Below, one piece after another: positions 54,619-63,902 of a stretch of 64,000 nt of DNA (the stretch's first letter is position 1; each line of letters starts with the position of its first letter). The notes beneath the pieces were generated by a model. The model had not been told where the DNA came from and did not search any database. It saw only the letters and a list, made by a program, of their open reading frames with translations. Source of the DNA: Acinetobacter venetianus RAG-1 = CIP 110063 (GTDB lineage Bacteria > Pseudomonadota > Gammaproteobacteria > Pseudomonadales > Moraxellaceae); contig NZ_KB849556.1 of NCBI RefSeq assembly GCF_000368585.1, forward strand, positions 205,586 to 269,585. Direction: 5' to 3'. The position numbers and the translations under genes were made by a program.

Positions 54619-55414
54619 ATTCTGGTAAATTTAACCATTGTGGCCCAAGGGGTGGCTGAGGCAATTCAAATTGATCAGGGTAATAGCACTGGATGAAGTA
54701 TAAGCCATCAGGTGGTGCAGTAACGCCAGCAGCTTTACGATCTTGCGCTGCAAACATGGTATCAATGTGTTCAATTTCATACATGCCTTGGCCAATTTCA
54801 AGCAAACATCCCATGATATTGCGAACCATGTGATGTAAGAAGCCATCTGCTTGTATGTCTAAGACCAAATAACGACCATGTTGGAATAAGCGGCAGTGCT
54901 TAACATGGCGAACGGGCTGATTTGATTGACATGCAGCAGCTCTGAATGACTCGAAGTTATGTGTACCTTCAAACTTAGATGCGGCTGCAATCATTTTATC
55001 AATATCAAGTTCAGAATAGATGTGTGTAACCTGTTTATGTAGCAGAGCAGGGCGATGAGGTGCGTTATAAACAATATATCGATAACGTCGAGCAGTCGCT
55101 TTAAATCGTGCATGGAAATTTTCATCCATACATTTGATCCATTGGATTGAAATATCTTTCGGTAACTGACTGTTTGCGCCCATCATCCAGCCGCGCTCTG
55201 GTCGAATTGCCTCTGTATCAAAATGAGCAACCATGTTGGTCGCATGAACCCCAGCATCGGTACGTCCAGCAGCATGAACAATAATCGGTTCATTGGCAAT
55301 TTTACTGAGGACTTTCTCAATGGTTTCTTGGACACTTACAACGCCAGCTTGTTGAGTTTGCCAACCACGGTATTGAGTACCGCAAAATTCAATACCGATT
55401 GCATAACGTTGCAT
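54617..55414 (-). CDS. truA: tRNA pseudouridine(38-40) synthase
   Basis: A 265-residue enzyme that modifies uridines 38-40 in tRNA anticodon stems. The catalytic aspartate lies in AAGRTDAGVHATNMVAHF. Other typical segments are KATARRYRYIVYNAPHRPALL and HHMVRNIMGCLLEIGQG. The opening is YAIGIEFCGTQYRGWQTQ. It is next to the asparaginase gene (10-bp gap, same orientation) and about 1 kb from the two fimV genes, an order reminiscent of fimV-truA in pseudomonads. Confidence 0.97.
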   Translation of the reverse strand: MQRYAIGIEFCGTQYRGWQTQQAGVVSVQETIEKVLSKIANEPIIVHAAGRTDAGVHATNMVAHFDTEAIRPERGWMMGANSQLPKDISIQWIKCMDENFHARFKATARRYRYIVYNAPHRPALLHKQVTHIYSELDIDKMIAAASKFEGTHNFESFRAAACQSNQPVRHVKHCRLFQHGRYLVLDIQADGFLHHMVRNIMGCLLEIGQGMYEIEHIDTMFAAQDRKAAGVTAPPDGLYFIQCYYPDQFELPQPPLGPQWLNLPE

Positions 55415-55423
55415 ATTTAAACC

Positions 55424-56398
55424 TCAAGATAAATGCTGATTCCATTGATCAAAACGTTGATCAGGGGATGGGTATTTTAAATACATTTGCAGCGCTTTTG
55501 CATATAAATCAGCATGGCTTAGACAATCATTGACCAAAACTTTCGCTGTATTTACCCAAGAACTAATCGCATAACGTTGATCTAATTGTCCAAAAGTCAC
55601 TTGAGAACTAATGATACAAATACATCCTTTGCTAAATAGAGCTTCAAATAATGTAATGAGTTGATCATTGATTGCGATATTGCCTGTACCAAATCCTTGT
55701 AAGATTAAAAAGTGAGGAGGATTGGATAAGATATTTTCAAGTTGTTGTTGTAATTGGAGTTGTCCAATCGGTTGAAGCATTAGATTGAATACACTTAAAT
55801 GAGCGACTTTTTCAATATGTTCATTCTGTACAACGAGCATTTTGGTCGCGGTCTTACAATCTAGGTTTGCATCAACTCCAGCAAATGCATTTAAATCGGT
55901 AGTATGAACTTTAAGAGTGGTTTGAGCATGGAAAACTTGGTTATTGAATCCAAGATATACTCCTGCTGGAAGTACTTGCACCTGTTCTAACGCTAAATAT
56001 AGGTTGCTAGTTGCATCAGTGAATTCTCTGGTATCGTTACCATCGATATTAAGTAGAGGATATTGGCTACCTGTGATGATGGCATGGCAAGATTGACCTA
56101 AGAAGCGCGCAAGGGTCGCTGCTGCATAACTGAGCGTATCTGTACCGTGAATAATCACAAAATGTTGATAATCCTGCAATTGCAGTTGTTGTATTTGTTG
56201 TATGAGAGGAAGCCAATCTACAGCTGTACAAGCACTACTGTCTTTGATACTTGGTGCTGCAAAGCAGTCTACATTTAAATGTGGCGGAATAACCTTTTCG
56301 AGTAAAGGTAAAAAATGCTGTTCAGGCATTGGCATGAGTGGTTCGCCAACACAGCCAAAAGTTCCACCCATGTAGATTAAAGCGATTTTTTTCATCAT
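55424..56398 (-). CDS. L-asparaginase-like protein
   Basis: A 324-residue asparaginase-fold protein. The first threonine motif is ALIYMGGTFGCVGEPLMP (family GGT with Thr) and the second is VIIHGTDTLSYAAATLARFLG (HGTDT). A ligand-binding segment with INDQLITLFEALFSKG follows. It is cytosolic, with no signal peptide, type I-like. The start is ATG 56398 or 56395. Probably hydrolyses asparagine, or has another amide target. It is next to truA and downstream of the FimV C-terminal gene, with a terminator directly upstream of its start. Confidence 0.85.
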   Translation of the reverse strand: MMKKIALIYMGGTFGCVGEPLMPMPEQHFLPLLEKVIPPHLNVDCFAAPSIKDSSACTAVDWLPLIQQIQQLQLQDYQHFVIIHGTDTLSYAAATLARFLGQSCHAIITGSQYPLLNIDGNDTREFTDATSNLYLALEQVQVLPAGVYLGFNNQVFHAQTTLKVHTTDLNAFAGVDANLDCKTATKMLVVQNEHIEKVAHLSVFNLMLQPIGQLQLQQQLENILSNPPHFLILQGFGTGNIAINDQLITLFEALFSKGCICIISSQVTFGQLDQRYAISSWVNTAKVLVNDCLSHADLYAKALQMYLKYPSPDQRFDQWNQHLS

Positions 56399-56403
56399 AA
56401 AAA

Positions 56404-56424
56404 AAGCAGTCTTAGAGACTGCTT
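56404..56424 (-). terminator. Terminator of the FimV C-terminal gene
   Basis: aagcagtct/agactgctt stem with 3-nt loop and a seven-T run on the minus strand, ending a few bases before the asparaginase start. Confidence 0.75.
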
Positions 56425-56442
56425 ATATTAGACTGATCAAAT

Positions 56443-57711
56443 TCAGGAAGCTATTTTATTCAGTAACTTTTCTGAGCTTTGTTGTTGATCAGCATCAAAA
56501 ATAGACTGACTGTTTTGTAATAAAGTTCGAGCAGATTCGTAAGCGCCTAATTCGATATATTGCTCAGCTAAATCCAAATTCAGTTGAGCTTCATTCAGTT
56601 GTTGCAAGTCAGGGAATGATTGAACAAGCGGATCGTTGCTAACAACAGACGAGACTTGTGTTGCGGGTTCTGATGTTGTGAGCTCTGTAGTCTGTTCCGC
56701 AGCAACTGGCGTTGGTTCAGCAAGGTCAAACGAAAATTCTGTTTTCTCTGCAAGAGTTTCTGGTTGATCTACTGGTGTTTGAGTCGTTGGTTCAAAACTA
56801 AAGTCTAGACTAGGTGCTTCTGCTGGCTCAGGCGAGGTTTCTAAAGAAAAGTTGAAATCTGGTTCAGTCTTAGCTTCTTCTTCAACTTTGGTTTCTTCTG
56901 GAGTCGCTGTATTTGGCTCTAGACTGAAAGAAAATTCAAGAGGGGTTTGTTCTTTAACTTCTGTAGTTTCAGATTCTACAGGGGTAGGAGATGCCTCAGG
57001 AACTTGCGTCTCTTTCTGTTCAAAAGAGAAATTAAAGTCTAAAGGTTGAACCTCTGGTGTAGGTTCAGCAGGTTTTTCTTCTTCGACTGGCGCGACGTAT
57101 TCAGTTTGTAAGTCATCAAAAGATTGATTTGATGGTGCTTGAACTAAGGCATCAAAGTCTGCTGTATTATTTTGCGGTGCAGCTGCTTCCGTCGTTGTTG
57201 GACGTTGATTAAAGTTGTTGGTATTTGAATGAAAATCAATTGAGTCTGGTTGTTTATTTTTTTCGTATTCACTTTTTTTAGCTTCAGCTGCATGAGCAAT
57301 ATCTTCAAGCTTTAAAGCATGAACATGCTTGATTAATTGATCAATCGCAAAATCATCTTTTTGGGCTAGATGGATATCTAAAAGAAATAAATATAATTCA
57401 TGTTGAGAGTTATCTTGCTTTAACGCTTGATTAATTTGAGCCTCTGCAGCTTGAAAGTTTCGTTCTTGAATCTGTTGTTCAATTTTTTCACGTAAACTGT
57501 CAGATATTGCAGTTGTTACGAGTGGAGCGGCTTCTTGCTCTTCACGTGCTAAGGTTGTGCGTGATGTCTTTTTGGCAGTTGCTTTTTTCGTTGCTTTTCC
57601 AGCAGCAGTCCCTTTCTTAGGTGCTGCTGTATTTTGATTGTCACCACGTTTCTTTAAAACGATTGCGACTACCAATACGATGACGAGTAGTACAATTATT
57701 ATAGTTGACAT
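56443..57711 (-). CDS. fimV: FimV C-terminal half as a separate membrane protein
   Basis: A 422-residue protein. An N-terminal transmembrane helix (residues 3-20, TIIIVLLVIVLVVAIVLK) is followed by a basic Lys/Ala/Thr-rich stretch. A TPR-like segment covers about 72-135 (LREKIEQQIQERNFQAAEAQI). A long acidic region holds five short repeats of the type (L/P)(D/E)F(N/S)FS(F/L)E (near residues 224, 258, 284, 302 and 324). The C-terminal FimV domain (about 370-420) has LDLAEQYIELGAYESARTLLQ. In Pseudomonas this would be the cytoplasmic part of FimV, here encoded 59 bp downstream of the periplasmic part. FimV acts in polar localisation and type IV pilus assembly. Confidence 0.82.
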   Translation of the reverse strand: MSTIIIVLLVIVLVVAIVLKKRGDNQNTAAPKKGTAAGKATKKATAKKTSRTTLAREEQEAAPLVTTAISDSLREKIEQQIQERNFQAAEAQINQALKQDNSQHELYLFLLDIHLAQKDDFAIDQLIKHVHALKLEDIAHAAEAKKSEYEKNKQPDSIDFHSNTNNFNQRPTTTEAAAPQNNTADFDALVQAPSNQSFDDLQTEYVAPVEEEKPAEPTPEVQPLDFNFSFEQKETQVPEASPTPVESETTEVKEQTPLEFSFSLEPNTATPEETKVEEEAKTEPDFNFSLETSPEPAEAPSLDFSFEPTTQTPVDQPETLAEKTEFSFDLAEPTPVAAEQTTELTTSEPATQVSSVVSNDPLVQSFPDLQQLNEAQLNLDLAEQYIELGAYESARTLLQNSQSIFDADQQQSSEKLLNKIAS

Positions 57712-57770
57712 GATCTATACCCCTTAAAGATAGAGCCGCTTTTGCAAATTTATGAGAATCTTCTCGTAAT

Positions 57771-59255
57771 TCAGTGTGTTGGCTTTTTAGTTTCCTGCTG
57801 CGCTTTCAACCGTTCTTGTAGCTCGGCAAGTCGAGCATTTAGGAGTTGAATTCGCTGTTCCTTCTGACGTAGTGCCAACTCTAACTGTGTTACGTTTCGT
57901 TGTAATGTAACGGTTTTTTCCCGAGCTGTCATAACTTTTAATGATAAGTCAGTACTGGTTTTTTGCTGTAATGTGTCTTTTTTCGCACTTCCTGTACTTG
58001 AATCTTGATTGCTTTCAGCAACAAGCGACATCTCAGCTTGTTGTAGGCGATATTTTGTTTTTCCAGATGCTGGTTGAGGTGTTTGCGCTGCAATCTGATT
58101 CACATTTTGATTTTGACGACTCGGGATATTACCTAGATTGAAATTTAATTGAGAACCTTGTCTAAGTCGGTTTGCATTTCCACCAATAAATGCATGTTCA
58201 TTCTGTGCCTTAATTTGGTTCATCACTTGCGACACAGGTTTATGTGTTTGACTCGCAATACGATGAGCGATACTCCACAAAGATTCATTACGTGCTACGA
58301 CATGCTGTTGTTGAGTATTTTCACCTGAAACTGAGGGTATAGTGTTTTGAGGTGCTTTTTGCTTAACAGGTTGCTCTTTATTTTTAGCACGATATGCAGC
58401 GATAGTATCTTCTTTATTCTCAATAAGTTTTTCTGGGTTATCTTGATCTTGGTTTTTACCAAGAAGACTTTCATTTACTGGTTCGTTTTTTGCGGTCTGT
58501 GTAACAGCAGTTTCTTTAAGTTCTGTTTTGGTTGTTGGGATTGTAGAATTTTGTCCAGCTGTTGCTGTTTTAGCCGTTATTGGCTGTGTATCGTTGTTTG
58601 CAACTGGAGCGCTGACACTTTGTTCTACTTGAGATGGTACAACTGAGATAGCTGCAGAAACAGATACTTTATCAGTTGCAATATCTAAAGCTGGCGGGAG
58701 TTCATACGGAGCATTTAAAAGTTTCTCTTGTTTTAGAGTTGGCTCTTTGGGTATAGATGCTGTATTAAAGCGAGTACTTTCAGGTAAATCGAGAGCAATA
58801 TCTTTTTCACTCACAATAAACTTAGGCGTTAACGCTTTTTCATTACTTACTGCCGCTGCTTGAACTTTTTGTATGTTTGATCGAATTGGTTGTCTAATGT
58901 GCTTTAAATGTGATGCACCATCTTCTTGTATTTTAATAATAATATTGAGTTCAGCATCTGTCATAGGACGAGAAGAGGTAATGACGATGACACCTTCGCC
59001 TCGGTTATTTCGACGGGTAAAGAAATTCAGTGCTGATGGTGGCTGGTGAGCTGCCCCAATCATAACGAGGTCTTCTGGTGTTGCAAGGCTGACTTCTAAT
59101 TTTGCATTTGGATCTGCCTGATGAAAACTCATTTCAGCATAAAGTAATTCGCCAGGTGCAGACTGGATTTGTAAAGGATCGAGCGTAATTGCATAAAGAT
59201 GTTGCGAAGATAAGATGGTTAAAATGGCAATTTTTAATTTGTTATAAACAGTCAT
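57771..59255 (-). CDS. FimV N-terminal half: LysM periplasmic protein
   Basis: A 494-residue exported protein. The signal peptide is residues 1-22 (LKIAILTILSSQHLYA). The FimV-like N-terminal domain follows (ITLDPLQIQSAPGELLYAE, then PEDLVMIGAAHQPPSALNFF). A LysM domain lies about 318-370 (ARNESLWSIAHRIASQTHK, GSQLNFNL). A coiled coil is near 450-485 (LALRQKEQRIQLLNARLAEL). It stops before any transmembrane segment; the next gene starts with one. The two proteins together reproduce a full-length FimV. It is a split rather than a frameshift, because both parts have their own start and stop with a 59-bp spacer. Confidence 0.8.
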   Translation of the reverse strand: MTVYNKLKIAILTILSSQHLYAITLDPLQIQSAPGELLYAEMSFHQADPNAKLEVSLATPEDLVMIGAAHQPPSALNFFTRRNNRGEGVIVITSSRPMTDAELNIIIKIQEDGASHLKHIRQPIRSNIQKVQAAAVSNEKALTPKFIVSEKDIALDLPESTRFNTASIPKEPTLKQEKLLNAPYELPPALDIATDKVSVSAAISVVPSQVEQSVSAPVANNDTQPITAKTATAGQNSTIPTTKTELKETAVTQTAKNEPVNESLLGKNQDQDNPEKLIENKEDTIAAYRAKNKEQPVKQKAPQNTIPSVSGENTQQQHVVARNESLWSIAHRIASQTHKPVSQVMNQIKAQNEHAFIGGNANRLRQGSQLNFNLGNIPSRQNQNVNQIAAQTPQPASGKTKYRLQQAEMSLVAESNQDSSTGSAKKDTLQQKTSTDLSLKVMTAREKTVTLQRNVTQLELALRQKEQRIQLLNARLAELQERLKAQQETKKPTH

Positions 59256-59348
59256 CTCGATCCATGAAAAAGTGATGTTATAGTCAGTTCAAAAGTATAC
59301 ATTACCGCGATGTAAATGAATTGTAAATTCTTCATGTTTGATTACATA

Positions 59349-59381
59349 AAAAAAGCCGATCAAATGTGATCGGCTTTTGAT
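59349..59381 (-). terminator. Terminator of asd
   Basis: aaaagccgatca/tgatcggctttt stem with T-run on the minus strand, between the asd stop and the FimV N-terminal gene. Confidence 0.85.
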
Positions 59382-59397
59382 TTCTATCGTTTTTTGC

Positions 59398-60516
59398 TTA
59401 CGCGTTCTTGTATTCAACCAAAATGCGTAACATACGGCGTAAAGGTTCTGCAGCGCCCCAAAGCAGTTGGTCACCCACTGTGAATGCACCTAAATATTCT
59501 TTACCCATATTTAACTTGCGTAAACGGCCTACAGGTACAGTTAAAGTACCAGTAACGGCAACAGGAGTAAGATCGGTCATCGATGCTTCACGTGTATTCG
59601 GTACAACTTTAGCCCATTGGCTAGAGCTACGAATCATGTCTTCGATTTCATCAAGTGCTACATCTTTTTTCAATTTTAATGTAATTGCTTGAGAGTGACA
59701 GCGCATCGCACCAATTCGAACACAGTGACCATCGATAGGAACGATCTGTTGATTGCCCAAAATTTTATTGGTTTCAACTTGACCTTTCCATTCTTCCTTA
59801 GACTGACCGCTTTCGAGTTGCTTGTCGATATAAGGAATCAACGAGCCTGCCAATGGCACGCCAAAGTTCGCTTTAGGGAAGCCTTCACCGCGTTGCAAAT
59901 CTGCGATTTGACGGTCAATATCAAGAATTGCAGACTTTGGATCATCTAGTAATTCTTTAGTATTGTTGTACAAGTAGCCCATACCTGTGATGAGTTCACG
60001 CATGTTTTGCGCGCCTGCACCTGAAGCTGCTTGATATGTCATCGAAGTTGCCCATTCCACTAAATTGTTTTGGAATAGAGAACCTAAGCCCATCAGCATC
60101 AATGAAACTGTGCAGTTACCACCAACAAAAGTTTTAGTGCCATTCACTAAACCATCTTTGATGACATTTAGGTTGACAGGGTCAAGAACGATAATTGCTT
60201 CATCATCCATACGTAATGTAGATGCAGCATCAATCCAGTAACCATCCCAACCTTCTGCTTTAAGTTTTGGAAAAACTTCAGATGTGTAGTCGCCACCTTG
60301 ACAGGTTAAAATGACATCCATTTGCTTCAGACTTTTAATATCTGTTGCATCCATAAGTGCTGGGGCAGTCTTACCACCAAATGAAGGTGCTTCGCCACCT
60401 GCATTACTGGTAGAAAAATAGAATGGCTCAATATGAGCAAAATCATTCTCTTCAACCATACGTTGCATAAGGACAGAACCAACCATCCCACGCCAACCGA
60501 CCAGACCTACTTTCAT
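59398..60516 (-). CDS. asd: Aspartate-semialdehyde dehydrogenase
   Basis: A 372-residue enzyme of lysine, methionine, threonine and cell-wall diaminopimelate synthesis. Motifs: [15 protein letters not shown] (NADP-binding), the catalytic cysteine in [14 protein letters not shown] and [19 protein letters not shown]. The open frame extends to 60585, but ATG 60516 matches the family start. It stands upstream of the FimV genes on the same strand with a terminator between. Confidence 0.97.
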   Translation of the reverse strand: MKVGLVGWRGMVGSVLMQRMVEENDFAHIEPFYFSTSNAGGEAPSFGGKTAPALMDATDIKSLKQMDVILTCQGGDYTSEVFPKLKAEGWDGYWIDAASTLRMDDEAIIVLDPVNLNVIKDGLVNGTKTFVGGNCTVSLMLMGLGSLFQNNLVEWATSMTYQAASGAGAQNMRELITGMGYLYNNTKELLDDPKSAILDIDRQIADLQRGEGFPKANFGVPLAGSLIPYIDKQLESGQSKEEWKGQVETNKILGNQQIVPIDGHCVRIGAMRCHSQAITLKLKKDVALDEIEDMIRSSSQWAKVVPNTREASMTDLTPVAVTGTLTVPVGRLRKLNMGKEYLGAFTVGDQLLWGAAEPLRRMLRILVEYKNA

Positions 60517-60705
60517 GTCATTGTGCCTCGGTATGTAAAAAACTTTAAAGGGGTTTGAGTGTATCAAAAGCGACCACAACTGCAAGCTTTACGTAAATAA
60601 AACGATAATTTAATTGAGTGGAATAACTTGTTTGTATTAGATACAAAATTGATAAAGCCATAACTTTATTAATAAATTCCCTCTATCCTCAAGAGTAAAA
60701 TTAAC

Positions 60706-61815
60706 ATGATATGGATTGAGATTTGTGCAGTAGTAGTTATTTGGCTGAGTTTATGGTCACTGATTCCTAGAGATGAATGGTGGTTTCGAGGAGCTGATTT
60801 TCCAAGATTACAAATATTAGCAGTGGGTTTAGTCACATTACTTGGCTTGTTGTTGATTAAGTCCGAGTGGACATTATTCAGAGAGCTATTATTAGTTGGG
60901 TTAATTGCGGCTGTTGCTTACCAATTAAAAATGGTCTTGCCTTATACGCCGATCTGGAGGAAACAAGTTAAACACGTTGCTAGACAGCAGTTAAATGAAT
61001 CACAGCAGATTTCATTGTTGGTTGCGAATGTGCTTACACCAAATGACAAGTATGAATTGCTGCTCCAGCATATTTACCAGTTACAACCAGATATTGTATT
61101 AACGCTTGAATCAGATGAATTGTGGCAGAAAGCATTGCAGCCTATAGAACAAGAGTATCGCTATAAAGTTGCAGTCCCATTAAATAATTTATATGGAATG
61201 CATTTATATAGTCGGCTTCCTTTGTTGGAATCAGAAATTAAATTTATTTTAAGCGATGAAATTCCGTCAATACATGCCTGCTTAGAGTTGCGTTCAGGTG
61301 TACAAGTTCAACTTTATTGTTTACATCCTAAACCACCGAGTCCCACTGAAGCGAAAGATTCAACTTTGCGAGATGCTGAATTATTAATCGTTGGGGATCA
61401 AATTAAAGATTTAGATGAAAGTTGTATCGTGATGGGGGATTTGAATGACGTGGCTTGGTCTAGGACAACGCGATTATTTCAACGCATCAGCGGCTTACTT
61501 GACCCACGTGTTGGTCGGTATTTTATGAATACCTTTCATGCTGATTATCCTTTACTAAGATGGTCTTTAGATCATATTTTTCATAGTACCGATTTTGGTT
61601 TAGTTGAAATGAAACGTTTGTCTCATATTGGTTCAGATCACTTTCCGATTTATGTGGTACTGCAAACAGGTCGGGTTTTTGAACAACAACAGCAATCACT
61701 AGACGAAACACCATCTGATGCTGAAGAAGCTGAAGATGCTATTCAGGAAGGGATTGAAAAGGCCGAAAAGGAAGAAAAAATGGTTGTTGATGAGCTAGCG
61801 CAACCTTATAAATAA
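60706..61815 (+). CDS. Endonuclease/exonuclease/phosphatase-family protein with membrane helices
   Basis: A 369-residue protein. Three N-terminal helices (about 3-20, 30-50, 58-75) anchor an EEP-fold domain on the other side: SLLVANVLTPNDKYELL, LQPDIVLTLESDELW, VMGDLNDVAWS, WSLDHIFHS and SHIGSDHFPIYVVL. The last are the family metal and catalytic motifs. The C-terminus is acidic and coiled (EEAEDAIQEGIEKAEKEEK). The substrate (phosphoester or phospholipid) is not known. It is followed by 250 bp with no gene. Confidence 0.83.
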   Translation: MIWIEICAVVVIWLSLWSLIPRDEWWFRGADFPRLQILAVGLVTLLGLLLIKSEWTLFRELLLVGLIAAVAYQLKMVLPYTPIWRKQVKHVARQQLNESQQISLLVANVLTPNDKYELLLQHIYQLQPDIVLTLESDELWQKALQPIEQEYRYKVAVPLNNLYGMHLYSRLPLLESEIKFILSDEIPSIHACLELRSGVQVQLYCLHPKPPSPTEAKDSTLRDAELLIVGDQIKDLDESCIVMGDLNDVAWSRTTRLFQRISGLLDPRVGRYFMNTFHADYPLLRWSLDHIFHSTDFGLVEMKRLSHIGSDHFPIYVVLQTGRVFEQQQQSLDETPSDAEEAEDAIQEGIEKAEKEEKMVVDELAQPYK

Positions 61816-62080
61816 GCTGGTTGATTAAACGGCCTTGATGTAAGCAATATCGTACATGGATTTAGTCCTACAGCGAATAGTCCAGTAAGACCAAAAGGTT
61901 TATTCTAAATACATCAGCACAGGGAAGCAGGAATGGAATTCCGATCTAAGGATAGCTAGCGCTGAGATGGAAAAGCATTATGGATATGATGCATGCGATG
62001 GACGCAAGATAATAAAAAATGTGAAAGCACAACCTCATTTGCCCGAGTTTCGTAGGATGCGAAACTCGGGTTTTAATTTT
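61816..62080. other. Gene-poor spacer ending in a strong terminator
   Basis: 265 bp without a convincing coding gene. It ends in a terminator (62042-62075). It could hold a small RNA or a 3-prime UTR of the EEP gene; an ORF at 61967-62161 mostly overlaps the terminator and the next gene and looks spurious. Confidence 0.4.
62042..62075. terminator. Strong terminator between the EEP and acyltransferase genes
   Basis: Perfect 11-bp stem cccgagtttcg/cgaaactcggg with 7-nt loop and T-run on the plus strand. Confidence 0.85.
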
Positions 62081-63016
62081 TTAATAGATCTTTTCATAAC
62101 CCGCAGGTCGTGTTTTAAAACGACGGTGAAACCACATCCATTGTGTTGGTGCGATACGTAACTGCGCTTCAATGATTTTATTGACGCGAATGGCATCTTC
62201 AACCTCATCTTCGCTTGGCATGTTCTCAACCATAGGCTCAATCAGTACTTTGTATTTTGGATTGCGAATATCACCATATCGATAAAAATACAGTGGGATC
62301 GCAACGGCTTTTGAGATTTTTAATAAACGGCGATGTGCGGTAACGGTTGCCGCAGGAACACCAAAAAATGGAGCCATCACTCCTTGTTTCAAACCAAAGT
62401 CTTGATCTGGACTATACCAAATCGCGCCTCCATCTTTTAAACGACGGACTAAGCCACGCATATCATCGTGATCAATTTGTTGTTGGTATATCGTGGCACG
62501 ACAACGATAAATCAGCATATCCAACATCGGATTATTTTGCGGACGATAAACCACATCAGGGTCAAAATATTGTGCGCATATATAACCTCCTGCATCGAGC
62601 AGCGTACTGTGTGTCCCTAACAGTAATATGCCTTTGCCTTGTGCTTTGGCTTGAGTGATATGTTCCAAACCTTCAATGCTATGCCGTCCTTTAAACCATT
62701 TTGGACAATACCAAGCATTTAATGTTTCAAATACACCTAACATCATATCGACAAAGACTTGCTTTGCTTGTGCTTCAACTTCAGCAGTTGACCATTCAGG
62801 AAAGCAAAGCTCTAAATTTCGTAGTGTCGTTTTGCGGCGCGATTTAAGTAAATGCCAGCATAATGTTGCCAAACCATGTGCCAATCGCCATTGAATAGCC
62901 CATGGCAAAATTGCCAATAACATAAGAAAAGTAATGGCGATCCAAATTTTCCAATACTTAGGAAGTAAAAACTCCCATTGAAATTCGCCAGGAATATAAG
63001 GCTGTTTTTGACTCAT
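62081..63016 (-). CDS. Lipid A biosynthesis lauroyl/myristoyl acyltransferase
   Basis: A 311-residue LpxL/LpxM-family enzyme that adds a secondary acyl chain to lipid A at the inner membrane. An N-terminal helix (about 25-45, IWIAITFLMLLAILPWAIQW) anchors it. The catalytic HX4D motif is in LLLGTHSTLLDAGGYI. Downstream motifs are YRPQNNPMLDMLIYRCR and the family signature WYSPDQDFGLKQGVMAPFFG. The end is WMWFHRRFKTRPAGYEKIY. Whether it is LpxL or LpxM cannot be decided here; LpxL-type is slightly favoured by GTHSTLLD. It starts at 63016. Confidence 0.9.
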   Translation of the reverse strand: MSQKQPYIPGEFQWEFLLPKYWKIWIAITFLMLLAILPWAIQWRLAHGLATLCWHLLKSRRKTTLRNLELCFPEWSTAEVEAQAKQVFVDMMLGVFETLNAWYCPKWFKGRHSIEGLEHITQAKAQGKGILLLGTHSTLLDAGGYICAQYFDPDVVYRPQNNPMLDMLIYRCRATIYQQQIDHDDMRGLVRRLKDGGAIWYSPDQDFGLKQGVMAPFFGVPAATVTAHRRLLKISKAVAIPLYFYRYGDIRNPKYKVLIEPMVENMPSEDEVEDAIRVNKIIEAQLRIAPTQWMWFHRRFKTRPAGYEKIY

Positions 63017-63223
63017 AAACTTAGATGCGTGGATGATGTTAAATTTTGCAGCAGTGTAGCATGAAGTGAGCCTGAGAATATGCCAACAAGTTTTTGTTCG
63101 GCTGCTACTCGGCGGAAATTGAATGATAAGTTCTTTGCCTTTATTTTAGCTGTAATACAATGCAGATCACACCAGACTCAATCCAGATTGAGTTGAGGAT
63201 CAATAAAACAAAAAAGGGAAGGG

Positions 63224-63769
63224 ATGATGAATATTCAGGAAATATCACAAGGAAAGAAAGTCGATGTTCAGAAAATGATCGAGTTTTATGATCAATTAGA
63301 TGGGGTTGACTGTTCATTTATGTATGGTCGCTGGAAAGGATTTGAGGTAGAAACAGGTCATCCGATGAATGGACTATTGGAGCTGGCAAGCTGGTATGGG
63401 AAGCTATTTATTGATCAGGAAACGGTATATCCGCTAGTGATACTCAATACGAAGAAAACAGCATTATTTTTCCTTGATCCGAAATGGTTGCCTCTAAATA
63501 TTGATTTTAGCCTTCTGAAAAATAACAGTAAGTATCTAGCTGGTGCTTTGAAACTATTAAAAACCAAAGACAGTAAAGCACGTTTAAGGATGACTGAGTT
63601 TCGAGGGACAATATCGGCGACAATGATTTATGATGAAAAGCCCATTCACGATGTGTTTCGAAAAATAGATGAGAATACCGTATTAGGCTGGATGGATCTA
63701 AAACAGCAAGCTCAGCCCTATTTTTTTATTCTGCAACGCGATAATCAAAGTTCGCTTTGCTTTGAATAA
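63224..63769 (+). CDS. GXWXG / DUF4334 domain protein
   Basis: A 181-residue protein with an N-terminal GXWXG domain (YGRWKGFEVETGHPMNGLL) and a C-terminal DUF4334 domain (RLRMTEFRGTISATMIYDEKPIHDVFRKID, shortened here to SATMIYDEKPIHDVFRKI). Small beta-rich protein, probably cytosolic. Function unknown. The ATG is 63224 or 63227, with gaaggg upstream. It is followed by the macro-domain gene after about 130 bp. Confidence 0.8.
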   Translation: MMNIQEISQGKKVDVQKMIEFYDQLDGVDCSFMYGRWKGFEVETGHPMNGLLELASWYGKLFIDQETVYPLVILNTKKTALFFLDPKWLPLNIDFSLLKNNSKYLAGALKLLKTKDSKARLRMTEFRGTISATMIYDEKPIHDVFRKIDENTVLGWMDLKQQAQPYFFILQRDNQSSLCFE

Positions 63770-63902
63770 TCTCACTCTCTGTGAGGATTTATCTTTTGCA
63801 AATTGAATCTGAGATCAAGTTGTACTTACACTTTTTAAATCTAAAAAGATAAAGCGCATGCTTTTTGTCGATAGATCAATGACTACAAAACGGGAGCAAA
63901 TC

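Noticed and set aside
61967..62161. 64-residue ORF over the terminator
   Set aside because: It runs through a perfect terminator hairpin and into the antisense of the acyltransferase gene.
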